This document shows positions 1 through 4,640 of a stretch of DNA of 7,974 nt, piece after piece. Origin of the DNA: Pseudomonadota bacterium. Its GTDB lineage: Bacteria > Pseudomonadota > Alphaproteobacteria > Rhizobiales > Xanthobacteraceae. The stretch spans positions 1 through 7,974 of the forward strand of contig JAEWBL010000580.1 of assembly GCA_023391175.1 (NCBI GenBank). Direction: 5' to 3'. The position numbers and the translations under genes are program-made. Numbering within the stretch: position 1 is the stretch's first letter; each line of letters starts with the position of its first letter. The notes beneath the pieces were generated by a model. That model was not told where the DNA came from. It worked only from the letters and a program-made list of their open reading frames with translations, and searched no databases.

Positions 1-10
1 TCGGCATCCT

Positions 11-35
11 GAGGGTGGGGATTTTAGCCCCCCTC
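11..35 (+). terminator. Possible GC-rich hairpin behind an upstream gene end
   Basis: GAGGG (11-15) and GGG pair with CCCCCCTC (28-35) around a bulged T and a short AT-rich loop. A TGA at 10-12, in the frame that starts at base 1, could end a gene lying to the left, and the hairpin begins at that stop. No T-run follows the stem, so this is not a convincing intrinsic terminator. The rest of 1-132 shows no gene and no promoter that I can support, apart from the Shine-Dalgarno of the HTH gene. Confidence 0.22.
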
Positions 36-119
36 AACTTCCCCATCCCCCTCGACGGCTGCCCTTCGCCACCGTGATCGCCATCCGCCGCTGATGACCA
101 GCGGCCCGAGATCGCCCAC

Positions 120-124
120 GGAGG
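120..124 (+). promoter_or_regulatory. Shine-Dalgarno that sets the HTH gene start
   Basis: GGAGG lies 8 bases before the ATG at 133. It favours that ATG over the in-frame ATG at 94, which has no comparable site upstream. Confidence 0.6.
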
Positions 125-132
125 TTCTATCC

Positions 133-414
133 ATGCGCCCCGACGCTATCCCGCTGCCGCCGCGCTACCTGCGCACCAAGGAAGCCGCCGTCTTCCTCAG
201 CCTCTCGCCCCGGACGCTCGAGAAGCACCGCACCTACGGAACCGGTCCCGCCTATCGCAAGCTCGGCGGCCGCGTCGTCTATTCCGTCGAGGACTTGCAG
301 TCCTGGGTCGCGCGCGGCGCCGTCACCTCCACCTCCGATCCCCGCGGCACCGTCCTGCCGGCCAAGCGCCAGGGCCTGCCCGGTGTTGTCGAACCGCACC
401 GCTTCGCACGCTGA
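133..414 (+). CDS. Excisionase-like / AlpA-type helix-turn-helix regulator
   Basis: This 93-residue protein has a single DNA-binding domain of the helix-turn-helix 17 / MerR-like excisionase type at about residues 12-60. The signs are a YLRTKEAAVFLSLSPRTLEKH helix pair, then a glycine-rich turn (GTGPAYRKLGGRVVYS) forming the wing, then the ED-LQ-W helix typical of this fold. The tail (61-93) is basic and proline-rich with no recognisable domain. I chose the ATG at 133 because of the GGAGG 8 bases upstream; an in-frame ATG at 94 would add 13 residues. The gene sits 15 bases before repA on the same strand, as is usual in alphaproteobacterial conjugative elements of this type. It probably regulates the repA-parA operon or assists excision. 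The family is clear, but the exact role cannot be read from sequence. Confidence 0.85.
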   Translation: MRPDAIPLPPRYLRTKEAAVFLSLSPRTLEKHRTYGTGPAYRKLGGRVVYSVEDLQSWVARGAVTSTSDPRGTVLPAKRQGLPGVVEPHRFAR

Positions 415-429
415 TCGGAACCCTTCTCC

Positions 430-1584
430 ATGGCGGCGCGGCATCGCTCCCAGCCGGAGCGCGGACAGCTCGATCTGTTCCGCGCGCTTCCCGGCGCGTT
501 CGCGCCACGAGATGCGCAGGATCTCATGGCCTATCCCTTCTTCTCCCTCTCCAAGACCCATCGTATCGCGCCCATCGATTTTGCCGCCGGCGATGTTTCC
601 ATCCGGGTCGAGGCCGTGCCTGACCATGGCATGGCGACCATCTGGGACGCCGACATCCTGATCTGGGCGGCGAGCCAGATCGTTGAGGCGCGCGATGCTG
701 AGCTTCGTACGTCGCGCTTCATGGCCGCCACGCCCTACGAAATCCTTAGGTTCGTTGGCCGAGGCACGTCGCTGCGGGACTATCAGCGCCTCAAGGCCGC
801 CCTCGACCGGCTGCAGTCCACCACCGTATCCACCTCCATCCGCCAGCGCGTGGAAGGTCGGCGTCACCGCTTCTCCTGGATCAACGAGTGGAAGGAGCGC
901 ACCGATCGGGATGGCAGGCCTGACGGAATCGAGCTCGTCGTCCCCGACTGGTTCTATTGCGCGATCCTCGAAGATGCGCTCGTGCTCACCATCGACCGAG
1001 CTTATTTCGAGCTGACGGGTGGTCTCGACCGCTGGCTCTACCGGCTGGTGCGCAAGCACGGCGGCCGCCAGCACAACGGCTGGCGCTTCGACTTCCGTCA
1101 CCTCTATTTGAAGTCCGGCAGCCTCTCACCCTTCAAGCGCTTCGCCTTCGAGCTCAGGGACATCATCCGCCGCCAGCCGCTGCCCGGCTACACCCTGTTC
1201 ATTGAGCTTGATACTGGGGCTCGCACGCTGCTCGCGTTCGAGCCCAACTGTGGACAGCCTGTGAATCCTCTCGTGCCATCGGGAACCCGGTGCCACGTGC
1301 CATCAGGAACCGGCCCCTCGTGCTTTCAGGAACCCAAACAGGGGTTAACTCCAAGCCCGAAACCGCAAAATCGCGCTCCTAACTTAGAATCTAACATAGA
1401 GTCTAACTTTAAAAGGCGCGCGGGCGATGTGGATGATCGGGCTCAGCCGGCCCAAAAAACTAGCCATCTGCGCACCTCTAAAGATGAAGGTCTTCCGTCT
1501 TTCCGTAAAGACGGATTTCCGGCTTCTGATCCTCTGGCTGTGCCCAAGACGATGCCTGCAGGCACATCGGGAGATCCCCGATGA
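430..1584 (+). CDS. repA: Replication initiator protein A (RPA/RepA family)
   Basis: This 384-residue protein belongs to the plasmid replication initiator A family, whose members bind origin repeats and start plasmid-type replication. Residues about 31-273 form the conserved core, including MAYPFFSLSK (33-42), the ATIWDADILIWAASQIVEAR stretch, TPYEILRFVGRG and YQRLKAALDRLQSTTVSTSI. From about residue 274 the protein becomes low-complexity and rich in Pro, Ser, Lys and Arg, with VPSGT occurring twice. Its DNA there carries iteron-like repeats, an AT-rich tandem repeat and a phased inverted-repeat array, so this end seems shaped by DNA function as much as by protein function. The start at 430 leaves a 15-base gap after the HTH gene and has only a weak GGAA (417-420) as a ribosome site. 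The stop overlaps the parA start by ATGA (1581-1584), implying coupled translation. A repA on a conjugative element suggests replication as an excised circle or a plasmid lifestyle. Confidence 0.92.
   Translation: MAARHRSQPERGQLDLFRALPGAFAPRDAQDLMAYPFFSLSKTHRIAPIDFAAGDVSIRVEAVPDHGMATIWDADILIWAASQIVEARDAELRTSRFMAATPYEILRFVGRGTSLRDYQRLKAALDRLQSTTVSTSIRQRVEGRRHRFSWINEWKERTDRDGRPDGIELVVPDWFYCAILEDALVLTIDRAYFELTGGLDRWLYRLVRKHGGRQHNGWRFDFRHLYLKSGSLSPFKRFAFELRDIIRRQPLPGYTLFIELDTGARTLLAFEPNCGQPVNPLVPSGTRCHVPSGTGPSCFQEPKQGLTPSPKPQNRAPNLESNIESNFKRRAGDVDDRAQPAQKTSHLRTSKDEGLPSFRKDGFPASDPLAVPKTMPAGTSGDPR
1272..1334 (+). repeat. Three iteron-like direct repeats inside repA (candidate oriV)
   Basis: Three 16-bp copies occur: CGTGCCATCGGGAACC (1272-1287), CGTGCCATCAGGAACC (1296-1311) and CGTGCTTTCAGGAACC (1319-1334). 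Copies one and two differ at one base; copy three differs from copy two at two. Repeat starts are 24 and 23 bases apart, about two helical turns, as expected for iterons bound on one DNA face. Because one spacing is not a multiple of three, the protein repeat (VPSGT twice) breaks at the third copy, while the DNA repeat persists. That argues for selection on DNA. The third copy is followed by a small hairpin (AACCC 1331-1335 with GGGTT 1342-1346). The repeats are seen directly; the oriV role is inferred. Confidence 0.65.
1379..1414 (+). repeat. Three AT-rich 12-bp tandem repeats (candidate DNA unwinding element)
   Basis: Three head-to-tail 12-bp units each begin CTAAC: CTAACTTAGAAT (1379-1390), CTAACATAGAGT (1391-1402) and CTAACTTTAAAA (1403-1414). 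They form an AT-rich island in an otherwise very GC-rich window, about 45 bases after the last iteron. Iteron-type origins commonly pair initiator-binding repeats with AT-rich 12- or 13-mers where strands open. They encode the LESNIESNF part of RepA, so the 12-bp period keeps the reading frame and a protein-level repeat cannot be excluded. Confidence 0.6.
1428..1436 (-). promoter_or_regulatory. Possible DnaA box beside the AT-rich repeats
   Basis: TGTGGATGA on the + strand (TCATCCACA on the minus strand) differs at one base from the consensus DnaA box TTATCCACA. It lies 13 bases after the 12-bp repeats. A second, weaker match, TGTGGACAG, lies before the iterons at about 1249-1257. Single short matches occur by chance, so this is supported mainly by its position. 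Confidence 0.35.
1493..1524 (+). repeat. Phased 8-bp array with an inverted unit (candidate parS/operator)
   Basis: Four consecutive 8-bp units can be read: TTCCGTCT (1493-1500), TTCCGTAA (1501-1508), AGACGGAT (1509-1516, the inverse of ATCCGTCT) and TTCCGGCT (1517-1524). The centre also forms a perfect 9-bp inverted repeat, TCCGTCTTT (1494-1502) with AAAGACGGA (1507-1515), around a 4-base loop. Ribbon-helix-helix partition proteins such as Omega and ParG bind arrays of 7-8-bp sites in direct and inverted order. This array is 57-88 bases before parA, whose next gene encodes an RHH protein. Alternatives are a transcription attenuator in the repA 3' end or a simple operator. Confidence 0.5.
1553..1564. 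repeat. Perfect 12-bp palindrome before parA
   Basis: TGCCTGCAGGCA is a perfect palindrome ending 16 bases before the parA start, overlapping the last codons of repA. It could be a regulator binding site or an RNA hairpin near the parA ribosome site (GGGAG, 1569-1573). A 12-bp palindrome in GC-rich DNA may also be chance. Confidence 0.25.
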
Positions 1585-2234
1585 TCGTGGCGCTCCTCAA
1601 TCAGAAGGGCGGAGTCGGCAAGACGACGCTTGCCCTGCACCTTGCCGGCGCGTGGGCGAGCCGCGGTGAGCGCGTCACCGTGATCGATGCCGACCCCCAG
1701 GGCTCGGCCCTGGACTGGTCTCAGCAACGCAGCCGTGAGGGCCTGCCGCGCCTGTTCGGTGTCGTCGGTCTCGCCCGCGACACGCTGCACCGCGAAGCTC
1801 CCGAGCTGGCACGGGACACCGACCATGTGGTCATCGACGGGCCGCCGCGCGTCGCGGGCCTGATGCGCTCGGCGTTGCTCGCCGCCGACCTGGTGCTGAT
1901 CCCCGTGCAGCCCTCGCCGCTCGACGGCTGGGCCTCCGCCGAGATGCTGGCCCTCCTCAGCGAGGCCCGCATCTACCGGCCGGAACTTGCCGCGCGGTTC
2001 GTGCTGAACCGCTGCGGCGCCCGCACCGTGCTCGCCCGCGAGACCTCCGAGACGCTGGCCGATCACGATCCGCCCGTGCTCGCGACCACCATTGGCCAGC
2101 GCGTCGCCTTCGCCATGTCGGCGCAGTCCGGGCGGCTCGTCAGCGAGCTCGACGCGGACGGGCCGGCAGCGCGGGAGATTGCGGCGTTCGCCGTGGAGAT
2201 CCTCGCCCTTCCCACCGGCGGGGCCACACCATGA
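1581..2234 (+). CDS. parA: ParA-family partition ATPase
   Basis: This 217-residue protein is a small ParA/Soj-type ATPase that drives segregation of the element's DNA by ATP-dependent nucleoid binding. The deviant Walker A motif is KGGVGKTT at residues 9-16, with signature Lys9 and P-loop Lys14. The A' motif DADPQGS is at 36-42, and Walker B is HVVIDGPP at 82-89. There is no N-terminal HTH extension, so it belongs to the short (type Ib-like) ParA group, which usually pairs with a small RHH protein. The next gene encodes just such a protein. The start overlaps the repA stop by ATGA, with GGGAG 7 bases upstream; its own stop overlaps the following gene in the same way. The motifs leave little doubt about the family. 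Its centromere is not proven, but an 8-bp array lies just upstream. Confidence 0.93.
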   Translation: MIVALLNQKGGVGKTTLALHLAGAWASRGERVTVIDADPQGSALDWSQQRSREGLPRLFGVVGLARDTLHREAPELARDTDHVVIDGPPRVAGLMRSALLAADLVLIPVQPSPLDGWASAEMLALLSEARIYRPELAARFVLNRCGARTVLARETSETLADHDPPVLATTIGQRVAFAMSAQSGRLVSELDADGPAAREIAAFAVEILALPTGGATP

Positions 2235-2488
2235 CCGAACGCCCGAACCGGCGGGGCTTCGCCGCCCGGCCCGCGGATCCCGAGCAATGGGTGAAGGCCA
2301 CGGAGCCACGGCCCGCGAGCGATGGAAACGCCGCTGGCTTCACCGCGCGGCTCACCATCGATGTCACGCTCGACCTGCGCGGGCGCATCAAGATCGCCGC
2401 CTTCAGTCGCGGCCAGACTGTCGCGGACATGCTCCGCGATCTCCTCGCCCGTGAGTTTCCCCCGACATCAGGAGAGGCCTCATTATGA
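2231..2488 (+). CDS. Small ribbon-helix-helix protein, probable ParG/ParB-like partner of ParA
   Basis: This 85-residue protein has an unstructured, charged N-terminus (1-36) followed by a ribbon-helix-helix-like fold. A short strand FTARLTID (37-44) is followed by a helix around 46-59, a GQT turn (61-63) and a second helix VADMLRDLLAREF (64-76). This matches the layout of type Ib centromere-binding proteins (ParG-like), which have a mobile tail that stimulates the ParA ATPase and an RHH dimer that binds repeats. It is encoded immediately after parA with an ATGA overlap at 2231-2234 and overlaps DUF2840 likewise at 2485-2488. It probably binds a centromere and represses its own operon. The RHH assignment is by pattern only; the position after parA strengthens it. 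Confidence 0.75.
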   Translation: MTERPNRRGFAARPADPEQWVKATEPRPASDGNAAGFTARLTIDVTLDLRGRIKIAAFSRGQTVADMLRDLLAREFPPTSGEASL

Positions 2489-3012
2489 GCCCGCCGGTGC
2501 CATCCTCCGTTCCCAAACCCATCGCCCCATCACCCGCCGCGCCGACGCCAGACCCGCTCACCCATGTGGAGCTGACCTGGATCGAGAAGCGGATCGAGAA
2601 CTGGATCCGCTTCGGCCGGCCTGCGCAGGCACAAACTCTCGACCGTAGTCGCCGCATCGTATCGTTTGCGCCGAACTCCATCTTCGCCTTCGTGCGCTGG
2701 GCCGCAAACGACTTCGGCACCGTGGTGTCGCGCCTCGACATCGTGCGTGCCGTCGCGCCGGGCGAGGCCTACCAGACGCTGCCCTTCGTGCGTCCGGGCG
2801 GCGAGATCCTCCTGCGAGCCGACGGCTGGCCGAAGGTCGAGAAAGTGCTCCAGCACGTGGATGCCATCGATACCCTCGGCATCCATGGCGCAGACGTCGC
2901 GCCGGACCATTGGAGCCACGTTCACAATCGCCTCGCGGCCGGTCACGCACCTCGCGCCTACACGCTGGAGCGCCATGCGGCGTGGCTGAAGCGCCGGGAG
3001 TGCGAGGCATGA
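2485..3012 (+). CDS. DUF2840 family protein of unknown function
   Basis: This 175-residue protein matches what I know of DUF2840, a family found almost only in alphaproteobacterial and related conjugative elements between the partition genes and traF. Residues 1-24 are proline-rich and probably disordered. The conserved part runs from LTHVELTWIEKRIENWIRFG (25-44) through SFAPNSIFAFVRWAANDFGTV and the LPFVRPGGEILLRADGW stretch to a basic C-terminus (LERHAAWLKRR). There is no signal peptide or membrane segment, so it should be cytoplasmic. Its translation is well supported: AGGAGAGG (2470-2477) lies 7 bases before the ATG, and ATGA overlaps occur at both ends. Coupling to both the RHH gene and traF suggests a role linking maintenance with transfer, but no activity can be assigned. 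Confidence 0.85.
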   Translation: MSPPVPSSVPKPIAPSPAAPTPDPLTHVELTWIEKRIENWIRFGRPAQAQTLDRSRRIVSFAPNSIFAFVRWAANDFGTVVSRLDIVRAVAPGEAYQTLPFVRPGGEILLRADGWPKVEKVLQHVDAIDTLGIHGADVAPDHWSHVHNRLAAGHAPRAYTLERHAAWLKRRECEA

Positions 3013-3554
3013 CTCGCTTTGGCACTGTGATGGTCACGTACTTCTCCGTGATGGGCGTGGCGGCCGCCACGTTCGTTCCGACACCGCTCAAGCTGGTGTG
3101 GAACGTCTCCGCCAGCGCGCCCGTCGGGCTCTATGCCATCGAGCCGGGGCGCAAGCTCGAGGTCACGGACCTCCTCGCCATCACGCCGCCGGCGGCGCTC
3201 GCCCGCTTCCTGGTGGAGCGCGGCTATGTGGGTGTCGGCGTGCCGCTGATGAAGCGCGTGGCGGCGCTTCCCGGCCAGGAGGTCTGCCGCCGGGACCGCA
3301 CCATCACGGTCGATGGCGTGGCCTACGGCCAGGCGCTGGAGCGCGATCGCATGGGACGGCCACTGCCGGTCTGGCACGGCTGCCGGCGCATCGCCCAGGG
3401 CGAGCTCTTCCTCATGAACTTTGACGTGCCGGACAGTCTGGATGGCCGGTATTTCGGGCCACTGCCCGCCAACATCGTGATCGGCCACGCCGTGCCGATC
3501 TACACGGACGAGGCCGGGGACGGGCACTTTGTCTGGCGCGCGCCGACGCGCTGA
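3009..3554 (+). CDS. traF: TraF-type S26 signal peptidase for conjugative pilin maturation
   Basis: This 181-residue protein is an inner-membrane serine peptidase of the TraF/LepB (S26) family. RP4 TraF cleaves and circularises the pilin TrbC, and the same job is likely here. One membrane segment lies at about residues 7-23. The catalytic serine is expected at Ser36 in the SAPVGLY motif (36-42), and the general-base lysine at Lys82 in LMKRVAALPG (80-89). Near the C-terminus, the PDSLDGRYFGPLP stretch is the conserved box around the substrate pocket (S-D-GRYFG). The ATG at 3009 overlaps the DUF2840 stop (ATGA, 3009-3012), with GGAG at 2997-3000, so I reject the longer in-frame start at 2910, which lies inside DUF2840. 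No pilin gene is present in the window; trbC would be expected further right. Confidence 0.9.
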   Translation: MTRFGTVMVTYFSVMGVAAATFVPTPLKLVWNVSASAPVGLYAIEPGRKLEVTDLLAITPPAALARFLVERGYVGVGVPLMKRVAALPGQEVCRRDRTITVDGVAYGQALERDRMGRPLPVWHGCRRIAQGELFLMNFDVPDSLDGRYFGPLPANIVIGHAVPIYTDEAGDGHFVWRAPTR

Positions 3555-3600
3555 GCACGACCGACCATCCCCACCTTCATTCATACGTCGAGAGGCCGTC

Positions 3601-4386
3601 ATGCCGCGGACGAGACTGTTTTCGCGCGCCCGCGATGGCGTACACGCATCCATGCGAGTGCTCATTTGCCCCCGTGCGCTGGTCCTTCTTCTCCTTTCCG
3701 GAGTGCCCTGCAGCTGGTCAACGACAGCCATGGCCGCGGAAACACGAGCGGCACAGACCCCACCTTCGCCGAGTGATCGCTACGCCGATTTCATCGCGGA
3801 AGCGGCGGAGCGTTTCGACATTCCCGCAGTTTGGATCCGGGCCGTCATGCGCGCCGAAAGCGACGGCGACGCGCGCTCGACCTCGTCCAAAGGCGCCATG
3901 GGGCTGATGCAGATCATGCCGCAGACCTGGGCCGAGCTGCGCATTCATTACGGCCTCTGCGAGGATCCCTACGACCCGCATGACAACATCATGGCCGGGG
4001 CCGCCTATCTGCGGGAGCTGTTCGACCGCTACGGCAATCCCGGTTTCCTCGCGGCCTACAATGCGGGGCCGGGCCGCTACGAGGCCTCGCGGAAGGGGCG
4101 CGCCCTGCCACCGGAGACGCGCGCCTATGTCGACAAACTGGCTCCGGACATCGCGCGCGGCGAGGCCGAGCCGTCCGCACTGAAATCGCCCGCGTCGCCG
4201 GCGGTTGAGACATCGTCCTGGGCTCAAGCTCCGATCTTCGCGATGCAGCCGGTGCGCACGTCGTCAGCAGATCCAGTGTCAACGGATCATGCTCAGCCGA
4301 CACCTGAGGTGCGCGATGTCTTGGCGATCGTTCCGCAGGCGGCAGGCCTCTTCGTCTCGCGCGGCGGCTCCGGAGGTGCGCGATGA
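3601..4386 (+). CDS. Exported lytic transglycosylase (SLT family, VirB1/TrbN-like)
   Basis: This 261-residue periplasmic enzyme should cleave peptidoglycan to make room for the conjugation channel. A signal peptide is visible: a hydrophobic run ALVLLLLSG (26-34) and a likely cut after AMA (43-45). The N-region before it is unusually long, so the true start may be Met18 (3652). I keep 3601 because GAGAGG (3590-3595) is 5 bases upstream of it and nothing similar precedes 3652. The goose-lysozyme-like SLT domain spans about 61-180, with catalytic Glu86 in MRAESDGD, GAMGLMQIMPQTW at 98-110 and LAAYNAGPG at 150-158. The tail (about 185-261) is low-complexity Ala/Ser/Pro with no recognisable fold. 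It follows traF after a 46-base gap with no feature other than the ribosome site, so it may be in the same transcript. Confidence 0.9.
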   Translation: MPRTRLFSRARDGVHASMRVLICPRALVLLLLSGVPCSWSTTAMAAETRAAQTPPSPSDRYADFIAEAAERFDIPAVWIRAVMRAESDGDARSTSSKGAMGLMQIMPQTWAELRIHYGLCEDPYDPHDNIMAGAAYLRELFDRYGNPGFLAAYNAGPGRYEASRKGRALPPETRAYVDKLAPDIARGEAEPSALKSPASPAVETSSWAQAPIFAMQPVRTSSADPVSTDHAQPTPEVRDVLAIVPQAAGLFVSRGGSGGAR

Positions 4387-4640
4387 CCACGACCGGACGC
4401 ATTCGCAGATTGTCGGGTCTTCTGCTGTTCGAGCGAACGGCGGGACGGAAGGGCTGGGAAACGACCGACCGATGGCGAGATAAAAGGGCGCAGGGTGCGC
4501 TGCGGTCGGGCGGCTGTTTCTATTGGGGAATTTCCAGCCAAACGCACATTGTCCCGCGGATCGCCAACGTGCGTCCAGTGCTCAAGCCATTGCACTCGTT
4601 TGCGTTCTTACACTTTGTGAGCGTGCACTATGGCCGATGA
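4383..4640 (+). CDS. Doubtful 85-residue ORF of unknown function
   Basis: This ORF begins with an ATGA overlap on the transglycosylase stop and has a strong GGAGG (4372-4376) 6 bases upstream, so ribosomes probably do start here. The predicted product, however, resembles no family I know. It is basic, with no domain, signal peptide or clear membrane segment. Its later half runs through AT-richer, dyad-rich DNA that looks non-coding, and its end overlaps the relaxase start by 11 bases. It could be a decayed gene whose start has survived, a leader whose translation regulates the relaxase, or a genuine lineage-specific protein. The stretch 4387-4629 has no other gene candidate. Confidence 0.3.
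   Translation: MTTTGRIRRLSGLLLFERTAGRKGWETTDRWRDKRAQGALRSGGCFYWGISSQTHIVPRIANVRPVLKPLHSFAFLHFVSVHYGR
4485..4628. other. oriT: Candidate origin of transfer (oriT) upstream of the relaxase gene
   Basis: Several inverted repeats cluster here, immediately before the relaxase gene. GCGCA-GGG-TGCGC is at 4488-4500. ACGCACATTG (4542-4551) faces CAACGTGCGT (4565-4574) with one mismatch and a 13-base spacer. AGTGC (4577-4581) faces GCACT (4592-4596) across 10 bases. On the minus strand, TGCGCCCT (4485-4492) equals the core around the nick site of RSF1010-type (MOBQ) origins, and similar cores occur in rhizobial and Ti plasmid oriTs. The relaxase here is more likely MOBP-like, for which ATCCTG-type cores are typical; none occurs in this stretch, so the nick position is uncertain. 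A promoter for the relaxase probably also lies here, but I cannot place convincing -35/-10 boxes. Confidence 0.42.

Noticed and set aside
5..11. CATCCTG, resembling the RP4-type nick core
   Set aside because: The next base is A rather than a pyrimidine, no inverted repeat precedes it in view, and it is far from the relaxase gene at the window edge.
94..132. Upstream ATG extending the HTH protein by 13 residues
   Set aside because: There is no ribosome site before 94, whereas GGAGG is well placed for the ATG at 133.
413..423. GATCGGAACCC before repA, resembling a shortened iteron
   Set aside because: It lacks the CGTGCC half and one G of the repeat; a single degenerate match of this length may be chance.
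127..1101. 324-codon minus-strand ORF opposite the HTH gene and repA
   Set aside because: It lies opposite strongly recognised proteins, resembles no family, and long antisense frames are expected in GC-rich coding DNA.
1443..2309. 288-codon minus-strand ORF opposite parA
   Set aside because: Shadow of parA, with no domain or plausible start context.
4590..4614. TTGCAC and TACACT as -35/-10 boxes for the relaxase promoter
   Set aside because: The spacer is only 13 bases, too short for a standard sigma-70 promoter.
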